DNA of 64,000 nt, taken from the NCBI RefSeq assembly GCF_021134715.1, contig NC_060023.1:7254001-7318000 (forward strand). The letters run 5' to 3'. Positions 47,601 to 59,547 of this stretch are shown one piece after another. The stretch comes from Daphnia pulex. Taxonomy: Eukaryota > Arthropoda > Branchiopoda > Diplostraca > Daphniidae. How positions within the stretch are numbered: position 1 is the stretch's first letter; each line of letters starts with the position of its first letter. Below the pieces are notes generated by a model. It searched no databases and had not been told where the DNA came from. It saw only the letters and a list, made by a program, of their open reading frames with translations. Position numbers and translations under genes: made by a program.

Positions 47601-50600
47601 CAAGGTGGGGTATGTAACAAGAAGTTCCCCTCCCACATCCTTTCCCCCCAAGTCTTTGATCCTTTTTGTTGTTTTGTTTGTCTGTCTGTCTGGTTATGCA
47701 GCAGAACAGGTGTGTCGTGAAGAATTTCTCTAGCATTGACAGTGCGCTATATTTATATATCGATGAGCTAAAGAAAATAAATAGATGGATGGCTATATAT
47801 ATATACCTTGGGCTGCCATGGGAGAATGACTCATACGCGCTGGTCCGCTATTATTATTGTCCGATTGGCTACCCGGACTGGGCGAAACGTGGCTGTTATT
47901 ATTATTGTTACTATTCGGCGGTCCTGTAAAAAATATTGACCACAAAACAGAAAAGACAAGAGGATTAGATTATGAAGCAACAAAATAAGAGAAATGGCGA
48001 TTGCGGGGCGTGTTGATGAATCGAACGGAATATTTGGTAGCCCATCTATTTTCGAGGTGGACGTTTGTTGTTGCGTATGTTGATGAGCATAAATGAGACA
48101 AGGGCTTTCCCCAAGGTCACGTAGTAGGAACAGCAGCAGCCCTGGATCAACGTGTACACTCACACATCCAATGCCATCACAAACGGCCACACTTGACTTG
48201 GCATACCGCGCCATGATTTGCTTTTAGAATGGGAGGAAAAAGGGGGGTGGGGAGACATACACTAACATCGGGGATATCCCCAACTCTGAAAAAAATAATA
48301 AAATAAAACACCATTTCCCTTGTTTTCCTTCTCATTCTGTTTGACCTTTATTTTCTTTTTGATTTTTGTTGTTTTTTCAAAAGTCGGAAACAACAAAACT
48401 TGTTGTTTTCAGTTTCACGCTCAACTGATTCCATCCGCTTATCTTTACCAAAGCATCGCTTAAACCCATTCTTCATTTTTGTTTCTAAAAACACAAAATG
48501 GGAGAAAGAAAGAAAATTTTGTTTTTTACCAAGGGCCGGGGACATGGACCGACTGGCTGGTGAAGGGGCCGGTGGAGGCCTTCCAACAGCCGGCGAAGCG
48601 ACGGCCGTTGATGAGCTCGTCGTTGGCGTACTGCTGCTGCTGACGGCGGCTGTTGACGTGGAAGTTGTCGGGACTGTTGGAGTCGAAGTGGACGGGCTGC
48701 TGCTATTCCGTTGGATGCTGGATGCAGTAGCGGCGGTCGCGCTGTTACTCGCTTCGGCAGATGTCTCCCCAGATCCTGGGCCACTGCCCTTGATGGGTTC
48801 CTGTTGCGATGGCGGCGGCTGCTTTTCAAAGAGAAAGAAAGAATCGTTTCATTTCTAAACACATTTTACACGTTCAAATAATTTAACAGAAATTCTCAAA
48901 AGGGGAAAAATAAAGAAAAGGGTGACGATGAATTTCCAGACGGCATTTTGGTCAAGTCAACTGTTAAACCCAAACATCACACGGACTAGTAGTGACATCT
49001 ACGAGAAACCTGCCAGAAACAGCAAGAAAGGAAAAAAAAAAAACGTTTTCTGGCCGACGGAATGTATGTTTGAAAAATTCGTTTAAATGCCCTGTCATCT
49101 GATCACTCAATCGACCGCTAACGTTAAAATGCAAGACATCGAGTCGAGGATTCGTGACTCTGAGCGGAATGTTTTAACGTTTGGCAGTTGTAGACGCCGG
49201 CATCGAGGATCAAATGGGAGAAGGAAAAAAGAAAACTGAGGAAACACCGGAATAGAGACACACACAATGGCGGTCGATGGAGAGAGAAAGAAGGTCCTCC
49301 TAGCTAGTGGAAAAGAGACAACAATCAGGGAAGAAACTCACGATCACGAGCACACGAGTTTAGATCATCACACATTCATTCGTTGGCTTCACTCAGTCAG
49401 TCAGTCCGTGTGGCGAGCAAGCAGACACACATTCACATACATATACAACACACTCTACACACACACACACACTACACACACACCGGTCGATTCAATATCA
49501 AACAACACGGAGGTTGAGAAAGTCTGACGGCGCCCCCACTCGATCCGAGGCAGCTACGACTGAACCGAAAAACTGGCGACTCTGCCACTGGCGCGCTGCT
49601 TGGAAGAGGGAGGAGCCCAACAGTCACCGAGAGAGAAGGGGATGGGGGGGGGGGGAGCAGCACCGCCAAAAGCAGGGGAGGGAGATAAGGGCCCCACAAC
49701 GGAACGGTTGGCAGGCAGGCAGCTTGGGGGGCTTCATGTGCTTTGTATACTATCCTATATATATATGACTGGCGTGTATACTGCTGGACTCGACGACTCA
49801 AGGTTCCAGCCCTGCTGCGTGTGTGTGTGTACCATGGGGGAAGAAGATTGTGTGGGGAACGAGGAGAGAAAGGGCAGCATTATAGAAGCGAAGGGGGGAG
49901 CGCATGGGGGACGCGCATCCTGTGTGTGTGTGTTGCTGGGCTAATGCACACACACTTCCCCACGGCTTTTGGGGTCGGTCGACGGACGACGATGAAGATG
50001 GCAGCAGCAGCAAGACAGAGAGAAATGCGCTCAAGAGGGATGGAACTTTTCTCTCTCTCTCTCTCCCTCCTACTATTTACTATATTATATATCCAACAAG
50101 GTAGAAGACAAGCTTGGCTGGAAAAAAAGAGAAGAAGAAGATGGGGAATGAGAGATGGAAAACGACGACGACGAGGGGTTCGGCAAAAGGGCCTTTTCAA
50201 ATGGCATTTTTGTTGTCGAGCCAGCCAGCCAGCAGAGAGAGAGGATGGGAACCCAATCGTTCCACGGTACATATATCGACTCGACAGCAGGCAACACACA
50301 CACACACAAAGGAAGCCCTTATTTTTCTTTTCCCTTGTACATGTGTACGCTGCTGCTGCATCATACATATTTCTTTCTATCTCATTCTCTCAGTCAGTTT
50401 GTTGTTGTTGTTCCATATTTCGAAACCGGGAATTGCTGTTTAGAGCCGACAGACACCACCTGAGACACGGAACACACCGGCAGTTATGGCCGGTGGAAAA
50501 ACACAAAAATAATAAAAAGAAGAAAAAAAAATCATGTGTGGCTGCTCAACAAGCAGCAGCGACGGACCTTGTCCCACAATTGAACAGCAGATGGGCATTT

Positions 50601-53600
50601 CTTTTTCGTTTCAGCTATTTGAAAAACAAGTCTTTTTTTTCTCTCGATCTTTGAAAAGTTGGAATCACGAGATATATACACACAGCAAGGATGATTTTAT
50701 ATATAACGTAGAAATGTGTGTATCAGAGACGAGCCATCGGGCATCTATCTATGTGTAGTGCATACCACGCTGGCAGCGGTGGATGGTGAAACCTATTCCC
50801 CTCCTCTCTCTCTCTCTCTCCTTTTTTCCTCTCTCTTCCCTATTTTCGCTGGCGTCAGAGACGGCGGCCATTTTGGATAGCGATTTCAGCCAATGGCGTT
50901 CGTTTACGGGGAAACGGATCAATGGGGAACGAGACACGAGGAAAAACACGCCCACCACTACCACCCGCTTTGGGTTTTCCGAGAACCACAGTCATCAACC
51001 CCACCCACCCTCCCCCTCCCCAAAAGGCTTCGGGTAAAAATCTTCTCTTGGCTGATAGAAAAAGGGAAAAAGAAAAACCTCGTTCTTTTTCTCTCTCTCT
51101 CTCTCTAGCCGATGCCTCTTATTTCAGATGGGGTCTATCTCCTTTCTACCGGCATCGTCGCAGTCGAGGAAATTTCCACCACGAGGCACCAAATATATAA
51201 ATATAAAGTAACCGGGTAGTAGAGAAGAAGAAGAAGAAGATAGAAGAGAACCTCTAAACCGTGACAGGCCCCCCAAGTCCAGCTTAGAAGAAAGAAACGG
51301 CCCTCGCTTTTTCCTTCTCTCTCTCGTTTTTCCCCCTCGACAAAAAGATGGGGGCGTGTATATCAAAGAAAAGAAAAAAGGTGGAAGAAGATGATGGCGG
51401 GAACACAAAACATTCCACCGGTTACAACACAAAACGCTTCGGAAAACATTTTCGAGTCAACTTTTTTTCTTTCAAGCATTTTCGTGACGACGACAAATTC
51501 AAAAAACGAAATTTTTTGAGGAAGGAAATAAAAATGGCGTCGAGGAAATAGAAATAAAAAAAAGTTTCGACTGATATTCCGTTTCCCAAGAGCGCGGGCG
51601 CAGAGAGAGAAAAACGCCGAGCCGTTTCTTTTTTCCACTCATGTATTAGTCTGTGCTGTCTCTTCCACAACATCATCCGACGGATGGATGAGAATTGGAA
51701 GAGAAGAGCGCGCCTCCCTATCTCTCTCTCCTTTAGTCTTTTCTACTACTTTTTCCCTGGCTCTTTTCCCATTATCAGAGACAGTCTCTTTTTTCTAGAC
51801 ACGAAAGAACTTGCGGCCGTTGAAGCATATCCTCCCTGTCACACGTCAAGGAATTCTCGAAAAAAACTACTACCACTTCGGCTTTTGAACTTTTTAAGCT
51901 GTCCATTTTTGAAAAAGGGACATTCACTCGGCAGCCAATTAAACAGCCCAGAATTGGATATCATCTTTTTCCCTCATTTCTACTCAGAGTGGCTTCTGAT
52001 TATCTCATTGGCGGGAGAGAGAAAGCCCGGCGCGTGTCGTCTGCTCGACTCGAATGCAATTTTTATAACATTTTTCTTCTTCTTCTCCTGCCGCCACCAC
52101 AAACCCCTATGTCTGCCCAGCACGACAAAATAAAAAAATAAAAAGGAACGCGGGCGGAAACAAAAAAAAAAGAACCGACGAAAGAAGAAAAAGGGAAGCA
52201 TAAAAGGCCTCGAGGAGAAACGTCCGCGCGTTTATTATCGCCGTCGTCTATCGACCCGCACACGCACACACGAAACTCCACCCAAAGTGCGCCAGGCTCC
52301 TCCTTTCTTTTTCCTTTTGCCGACTGCGTTCGCTGCCTGCCGAAATTGCCATCGCGGCATGAATCGCTTTCCTCCTAGCTTCCCTGGAACACGTCGTCAT
52401 TCCCCCCCCCCCCACCATCCAACGGCTCCTAACATCGTAGGCTCCTACGAGTGTGCGCACACACAGACAAACAACGCCGAGTTCCAAAACGATGACGACG
52501 ACGTCACTCAAACGATTATACGTTTTTCTTTTCTTTTTCTTTGAATCTCTCGCAGACGAAATGGGGGGAAAAGGCGGGAAAATACTTTTAACACGAGTTG
52601 TTTTTCTTTCTTTTTTTAACAGTTGACAGCTCGTCAAGTTTTTTCCCCTTCAAACAAAAAAATAAAAAGAGGGGAAAAATATAAATAAAGAAAAAATGCT
52701 GGGCGCCCTCCTCCATTGGCGGCCATTTTCCCACTCTACTTTCTAGTCGCTCACTACTTACTAGCCAGCCGGGCTCACGGGCGCGAGATAGAAAAAAAGA
52801 ATGTGTCTTTCGATTCTAACGAATTCGGACAAACCGGCACAGGAAAAATAAATCAATGAGAACGCCGAGTCTGAATTGACAGCCACGTGGAGATGATGTA
52901 AACAGTCGAACGAATTTTTCACATAATACAAGTGAGGGGGAAAAGGACGAAAAGGACAGGTGGTGCCAAAGTATCGGCAAGAGAACGAAGCGGGTGGGGT
53001 GAGATTAAAATGACGTCATGTGAACGCAGGCTGTGAGTGTGTAGGTCAAGGTCAGGAATCCCATCCAAACTCGTCACTTGCAACTTAAACAGTTCCTTCC
53101 TTCCCATCCTCCTCATTCCATTTCATTAACAATAGCCCATTCCACCGGATAAACATTGGAATTCCCTCTCTCTCTCTCTCTCTTGTGCCTTTAAGCAACG
53201 TAGTAGTACTAACCAACTCCCACTGCTATATAGCACTTGATACGGGTGTAGTAGTAGGGCAGAGCAAGCCGGAGCAGAGAGATAGATAGAGCTAAGAGCC
53301 AAATAGATCCAGACAAGTACTACACATTTTATCCGATAGCCCTTGGGCGAGCCGAATCACATTGTCAATAACATTTTTCCCATTCTCAAGTGGACGGGAA
53401 GACCCTATTGTGCGAACCGTCTTTCTTTTCTTTTGCCAAGTAAAAACAAACTTGTGATCGAACCATATGAGAATAGTTCTGACAAAATCTGGGCTGGCGA
53501 TCGTCCAATGGACAGAAAAGTAGGCAAGACATCAATGGGAAAGGCTAAATAAAGGTAGCATTGTGCGTTTCCTCTCGTTTTTTTTTTTTTTCGTATTATG

Positions 53601-55374
53601 TGTTTGTTGGCCGTACCCATCTTCTTACCTGCTGGACTGGTCCTCCTCCACTTGGCGTCACGGCGTATCGTTGCTGCTGGATTCCGTGTCCTATGGGAGC
53701 ACCAGGTCCGTACGAGGGATATCCTCCGCCTCCACCCTGAACGCACAAGAAAAGGAAAGGAAAAAACGTAATCAGTCGAAATGAATCCATCAACCAACGG
53801 TGTGTGAGTGTGCCGCCACCCAGGGTGAGGGCCAGATTCGAAAGGGATAGTTTATGCTAATAGTGACGTCACTATCTCCGTGGGGGGTTGCGTTTCAACG
53901 GGACACAGAGAGGGTATTCCTCCTGCTTCCTTGCTCTTAAAGGACGATCATCACTTTATTTCTTAATCACATTTCATATTCACACAGCAAGGAAAAAGAA
54001 GTAGCCATTCCCCCAGAGTCACAAATAGCTCCTTTCCTCCTTCTCCTCCTCCATCACCAATAAAAAAGGGCTCAAAAAGATGAGAGGAGAGAAAGAAAAA
54101 AAGAAAAGACAGGGGGTAGCACGAGAGAAAGATGCCTGTCAATGACGTCACCCCTCCCCCCTTCTCTATCCGTCACTAATAACGGGTCAGTAAACACGGC
54201 CACGTGGCTCTTTTGCTCCACACTCAAATACACATATTCCACCAAGTTTTGGAAACAAAATGTTCAATCACTCATTCACTCGGCCATCTTTCACTCAGAC
54301 ATCTAGTTCCGACCTCCAACCCATCTATGTAAATGATTCAAGCTGGGGGTGATGGAGCTCTTCTCATGAATGCCTCTACTTAAATCATTCAATTCATTAA
54401 TGTGCTCCGTAATTAGATCAAGAACAAGAGGTGGGTGTAGACGTCGGACCACTAACGGAATGATCCGTTCGTTACCGACTTAGCCAACTTTCTATATAAA
54501 CGAGATGATTCATTATTTTGGTCTCTTAATAGCCGTGCAATCAAAAGAATACTTAAAGGATCGATGGGCTATATGACGCAACGTGCACAGCATTCTTCCA
54601 ATAAAGAAAGTTTTTTCTAAGGAAATTCGGTTTGACCTTCACGTTGTCATCCTGTACCTGCTGCATCGAATTTGGTGGAGGCTTGAATCCAGGAGCAAAA
54701 TTCCTGGGCTGCTGCTGCTGCATAGGCCAGCCAGCAGCTGGATGCGAATTTGGTGGTGGTGGTGGCTGCTGTTGAGGATAGTCTCCATAAGAATATCGTT
54801 GCACTGGCCCTCCTGATCCAGGCTGAAGAAGTTGGTTTAATGTTGGTGTTGAATATCTTGAGGGTGGATAACCCTGTCCACCAGCAGCACCACTACCATG
54901 ATGAACTGGAGGATAACTCGGCACAGGACCAACACCAGGCCTGGGCATGGAATTCATATAAGCCACTGGTTTTGTGGCTAGCACAGGACTGGACACATTT
55001 CGAACCAGGTTGCTGCCTGGATACTGAGGGTACGGGTAGCTGCCCTGCTGCTGCAAATCACCCTGCTGCTGTTGTTGATGAATGTAGCTGTGAGGTGGAT
55101 ATCCAAATCCAGATTGGGCATTTTCATAGCCAGCAGCGGGGGAGTCCACAGGATATCCTACAGGAGGTTTGTAGTAACCCCCGCCTGATTGCAATTTGCT
55201 ACTTTCGTTCATGTCATGAGAGCCATTGTTGCTGACAGGGGTGGAAGTTGGCCCGTTGGAACTGTTTGTCTCCATCTCCCTCTGAGCATCCACCCCGTTG
55301 GTGTTGGGTCCATCCAGATCCTTCATCTCGGGCCCATTTCTGGGAGCTTCCACTTCAGCTTGGGTGCTGGCCAT
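39853..55374 (-). CDS. osa: Osa/ARID1 (BAF250), SWI/SNF subunit (13 coding exons)
   Basis: Exons: 55374-54658, 53736-53629, 48821-48530, 47923-47807, 47204-46791, 46708-46298, 46216-45834, 45769-45407, 44954-43953, 43634-43566, 43358-43058, 42911-42795, 42635-39853. They total 7077 nt (2358 aa), one frame, within the usual length of ARID1/Osa. The protein is the DNA-binding subunit that defines the BAF form of the SWI/SNF chromatin remodeller, in the nucleus. Residues 1-810 and 936-1430 are Gln/Pro/Gly/Ser-rich and disordered, with a Gln run near 1029-1053. The ARID domain fills exon 8 (815-935): RRKFLDQLLRFMEEKG, LYLLVRDRGGFVEVTK, YTLRKHYTKSLFPWECKFDR. At about 1640-1700, LALKSGLLAESTWAIDVLN and LLYDDSS match ARID1A. 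The BAF250_C domain runs about 2040-2345 (FRSLSFVPSNETELAKN, ISGQLDLS, WAICPSAQSQDPF). Intron 12 needs a GC donor. Exon 10 (23 aa) is a candidate for alternative splicing. Confidence 0.95.
44603..44676 (-). repeat. CAG/CAA triplet run in osa exon 9
   Basis: Mixed CAG/CAA codons give an almost pure glutamine run of about 24 residues broken by one histidine. Mixed codons make it less prone to slippage than a pure CAG tract. Confidence 0.85.
50863..50874 (-). promoter_or_regulatory. YY1/Pho-like motif
   Basis: GGCGGCCATTTT on plus, so AAAATGGCCGCC on minus, the strand of osa. It resembles the AAAATGGCGGC promoter motif bound by YY1/Pleiohomeotic. It sits in a short GC-rich patch of osa intron 2. 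Confidence 0.35.
52718..52729 (-). promoter_or_regulatory. Second YY1/Pho-like motif
   Basis: The same 12-mer as at 50863, 1.86 kb away and in the same orientation, also in osa intron 2. Confidence 0.35.
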
Positions 55375-55620
55375 GGTCTTCTGCTTGTTACGATCAACTC
55401 ACAACTGGTTCAGTTCCATCTTGAGAGAGGTGAGTTTCAGTTGAGGAACACGATAGAACCTGAAAGCGTAAAAAAAGGAATGATGTAAGCCTGTGATCGG
55501 TACAAGAAATTCTAGAAAGATCCAGAGATGCTCAGCAATCTAGGATTGGCATCCATTTTTCAGACTTACGCTCGAGTCGAGAGAACTTTTCGAGCAAGAA
55601 GAGTTTCAGCTAAAGCACAC
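55375..55620 (-). other. osa: 5' untranslated exons of osa
   Basis: A CTTTCAG acceptor (minus) at about 55460 suggests that the coding exon starts with 85 untranslated bases (55459-55375). A good donor, GTAAGT on minus (plus 55564-55569), suggests that a first non-coding exon ends at 55570. The start of that exon is not visible. Confidence 0.5.
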
Positions 55621-55699
55621 TTGGCCTCTTATTCCCACGCTGAACGCGTCGCTCCAAGTCGGGCACAAACTCACAATGGATAACACTGTGTAGAACACA

Positions 55700-57763
55700 T
55701 ACACATTCACACTTAACACAAGACACACACACCAACACGCACTTGCTCACATATGCACACACGGTTTTTTACTTTTTGAAATCTTCTTGTTCGTCTTCTT
55801 CTTCTCCTCCTTTTGGGTCTTGTGTGTGTGTGTGGTGGTGGTGGTGAGGAGAGTTCACGAACAGAGAGAGAGCCGGAACGCGCGCGACGACGCTTGGGGA
55901 AAAAGCTTTTTCTTTCCAACAACTGACGTAAGCGAGTCAGCCCGCAAGGTGGTGTGCCCCACCGACCAGCAGAGTGTCAAAATTGCAAGAGGCGCGATTC
56001 AAACTTTACAGACAACACACTCAATCGACGTAATTTGGGCTGGTGACTTGCCTCTACGGCAATGCATCTTTTTCTCTTGCCGCAGAAATTGTCGTTTCAG
56101 TTTCAGTACTTCTTGGTGTCTGAATGCGATGCCAGCGCCACCATTGCCTCTTCTCTCCCACCAAGTTTTGGTTCCAGCAAAAAAACGAAAAAACGCTTCT
56201 TAAATTCTCTCCTCAAACCATAAAACCAACTACTTGCCTTTCATTCTATTGGTATTCTCTTCAATTAATTCTTACATTAAGATTGAATCCACTAAAAACT
56301 GCGTAAAGACTGAAAATGTAAAAAAAGCCGAGGAACTATTTTGACGAGGTATGCACGGCGGATGGATACATCTGGGCTTCGTTCTCTCTCTCTTTTAGAA
56401 AAGACCCGCGCCATTATGATGGCGCTATTGGCCGACGGGCGGACTCTCGGTCCCTTTTTCTTAACGGGCCAAAGAAAATTTCAACTACTTCCACTCGAGG
56501 CTCTCTCACGCAATTACGTGAATAACATCAAAGAAATATGAATTTTTTTCTACATCCATATTTAGTTTTTAACATATTCCCAAGTTAAGAGATTCCAAAC
56601 GATTAGATGCATAATTTTGAATCCATCTGGCATTTTCGCCGTTGCTTCATACGTATACGTACCAACCAACCAAAAGACGGGCGTAGACAATTTCGAAAAC
56701 AGGAACTGGCTAGCCCCTGTCAAACAACACCTGGCGGGCATTGCAAATTCATTTCGTCGTCTCTATACTACACTCGCTGCTGCTGCTGCTGCTCTACCTG
56801 TTGGTCTTGATTACGCTTTTCCCGACTAAAAAATAAAATATTTTCTTCTCTCTACTTATATTGACTTCTTGATGGACTATACTTCTATAAGCGATCACTT
56901 ACAACATCCAGTCTCATTAAACAAATTTCTAGCTCTCTCTCGTGGCGAACGAAATGAAACTTGCATTCTAACTTCGTTAAGCCATCAATCTCAACCCAAC
57001 AAAAACGTAACAAACAAAAACAGGTTCTCCCAACAACAAAGTGATTATTTCGCTGTCTAGCTGCAGCCCCCCTACCTATTTACTGCGACGCACCTGAAGC
57101 AATGCGTCAGTTGGCAAAACCACTTAGAAAAGAAGAAAAAAAAAATTTGTATTTATTGAGAAACTCTTTTTGGTAAATCAACCTTTATATGATACAGCAC
57201 GGCAATTCTGACCGCTGAGGAAGTATACCGGTGAGTATGAGGCCGACACACAAAGGGAAGAGAGGGGAATTCCGTGAAAAAATAAAAAAAAGGGTTGCTC
57301 ATTCAAAAGCGTGAGCAACACGGCAAATAAAATAATCAATCCGCAGCGTCCCATCATGTGGGTCAAGGTCACCACACACGAAAACAGCTAAAAAAAGAGA
57401 CCATTCAAACAAAGATAGACATTAAGGGAGGGGAAAAGAGCCAATAAAAAAATTCAAAAAAGGATTTGCTTAAGATAGAAAACAAATAAAGACGTAGGAA
57501 GTGATGAATGAATGAAGCAAAACAAAAGGTGTCCCCAGTAAAAACCGGGAAAAAGAAAAAACGTATTCAATGAACCACTTTTGCCAATTGCACATGTGCC
57601 AATTGTCACTTGTGTATTCGTCAGGCGCTTGCGTTATGCATTTTTACATAAATACAACTATGTCTACAGTTTTGTGAGATTTTAATCTACAATTCTTTGC
57701 GTTTGTGGCTGGTAGGGTATAGTTCGGCATTTTCGTTTATTTTCAGTCGATCCTGTTGGTCAA
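55700..57763. other. Upstream region of osa, no gene recognised
   Basis: Contains CA and GT runs (55720-55765 and 55822-55846) and a GC-rich patch with GCGCCATTATGATGGCGC at 56408-56425, a nearly perfect palindrome built from two CCAT-type motifs. No supported coding frame. It should include the osa promoter and the 3' end of the MPV17L2-like gene. Confidence 0.45.
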
Positions 57764-59045
57764 TCACAAATTGTTAGGTACAATTTGGTCGTGTAAAAAT
57801 GGAGAGGTGGCAGTGCAACTTACAAAATGTTTAGCGTAAGATAGGAACACGTTCCAGGCTACGGTAAACACGTTGACGTAGAGAACACGATAGACGGCCG
57901 GGACTAGTAGAAAGTTTATCAACTGACTCGGTGGCCATACGATGCAATCAGTCTAGAGGTCAGTACAAACAAATCATTTCGGAATTGAAAAATATTCTAG
58001 AATGATAAATTCCAATTAAAAAAATACACGATTTTACTTACAATATACACTAACAGAAACTTTGATTTGTATTCCTCCCATCCTTGCGACATTGAACAGC
58101 CCTCCAACATACCGGCACCAACAAAGAACGAAGCCGAAGATATGGGGGAACAGATAACTTGATCTGCGACGATTTTTTTACCCACCGTCATCAGAGATTT
58201 GCCTGGTAGAAAACGGTCAAGCCACGTGTACCAAATATGATTTGGTAATCCTTGAACGAGGCCAACAGTTCCCATTCGACCTGTACATTATTTTAGAAAA
58301 AGCCATACCAATAAAATTTGGTCTCGTTTTTTTTTTTAATTTACTTATAGTACTTTTAAGTTACAATAGGCTACTAACGCCATCTAGCTCAGATTCTGGA
58401 TATACTTTCAGATTTACACAAACCTTGTTCAACCTTTTAAAAAAACAAATCAGCAAAAGAAACAAAAAAACGTGAATATTTAGTTAAAATTCTAAATAAA
58501 TAAATAACCAATACAAGTAAAAACTGTAATCAAAGACTACTAGAGAATTGACTGCAATTTTGGAAGATTACATAAGATACTTTAATAATGAATTGTGAAA
58601 CACTGAAGGGAAGAGAACACAGTCAAGAGTTGTTCAAATACACGATTAATATAGCCCTCATACTTAGCTTAAAATCCACTACACTTTGCTGACCTTTAGA
58701 CTGGTACTTTTCCTGGACTACCAATGAATAAGCTTAACAATATAAAACTGTTGGGTTGTAGAACAAGTCAAGAACAAGCAAGGTCCCAGAAGTTCTGAAA
58801 TTATATGGTCATGCAAAGCAATTTAACACTGAAAAGGAAAAAACCAAATCTTCAACATAAACTGTAAAATTACCTATTCGGTCAACATCAATTGCACCAT
58901 TGCTTTGACTAGAGTTGGTGTACACTTCAATTTTTTGTTGAATGATGTCTCCAGCAGTTAGAAGAAGTCCACAACTAACAGTATTGGTAGCCCACAAATA
59001 CCGCCCAAATAGCACATCTTTTAACTTTTTATATCGACTATACAT
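57764..59045 (-). CDS. Mpv17-like protein 2 (MPV17L2-like, 3 exons)
   Basis: Exons 59045-58874, 58280-58042 and 57952-57764 join to 600 nt (199 aa), a usual length for the Mpv17/PMP22 family. These are small proteins with four membrane spans; MPV17L2 sits in the mitochondrial inner membrane and supports mitochondrial ribosome assembly (family knowledge). Visible pattern: LFGRYLWATNTVSCGLLL and GDIIQQKIE at the N-terminus, then HIWYTWLDRFLPGKS, KIVADQVICSPI, and the family signature as DCIVWPPSQLINFLLVP with YRVLYVN following. The TNTVSCG segment favours MPV17L2 over MPV17, PXMP2 or MPV17L. The stop could shift if a splice donor exists within the last codons (GTAAGT after AKHF, near 57835), giving another C-terminus. 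The spacer to RpL13A is about 500 bp. Confidence 0.88.
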
Positions 59046-59547
59046 TTCAAATATTTGAAGTCACAGAACAAACCAAACACCAACCCTTACACCAGCACAC
59101 TAAACTGCTTACCCAAGACAATAAATTATTTACTAGCTACAGGCCAGAACTGTCCCAATTTTTTAGGATTAGTTCTGGAATTAACCTAGAAATGCCTACT
59201 ATTAGCTCATTTTCAAGGAAAATTGTGACTCTCCTCACGAGATCCGAACGTGAGAAATTATAACAATTGCCCTTCACTTTTCGTCTGGTCTAGCAGTCGA
59301 CGACAATCGAATCACCCACCAGGTGTCGCATATGCATACCCTTAGGCTATGTACAATCTAAGGAACCGCTCAACACACAATCAACTTTTTAATTCTTCAT
59401 GTTAACTTAGTCCTATTTAGGATTGTTTTGTTGATTGATACGAAGAAAAGGTTTCCCAAACTTGACAGTTTCCCGCCCATTAAAATAAAAAGATACAAAC
59501 TAGGATCGCAAGTGGTGTATTGATCAATCCACGGGAAATTAGAATAT

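Larger units (their letters stand above)
48822..53628. other. Long osa intron 2 with low-complexity DNA
   Basis: This 4.8-kb intron is far longer than the others in the gene. It is rich in CT/GA runs, CA runs (for example 49456-49489 and 50289-50308), poly-A and poly-G strips (49646-49658) and GC-rich islands near 49530-49700 and 50850-50940. Long open frames on both strands are Ser/Arg/Lys-rich low-complexity shadows without splice support. Alternative 5' exons of osa could start here. Confidence 0.5.

Noticed and set aside
49743..50654. 303-aa plus-strand frame in osa intron 2
   Set aside because: Low-complexity Arg/Ser-rich sequence from CT, CA and GA runs, with overlapping frames in every phase and no family match.
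59220..59340. tRNA-like string near the RpL13A 3' end
   Set aside because: A/B-box resemblance is superficial and no cloverleaf can be folded by eye.
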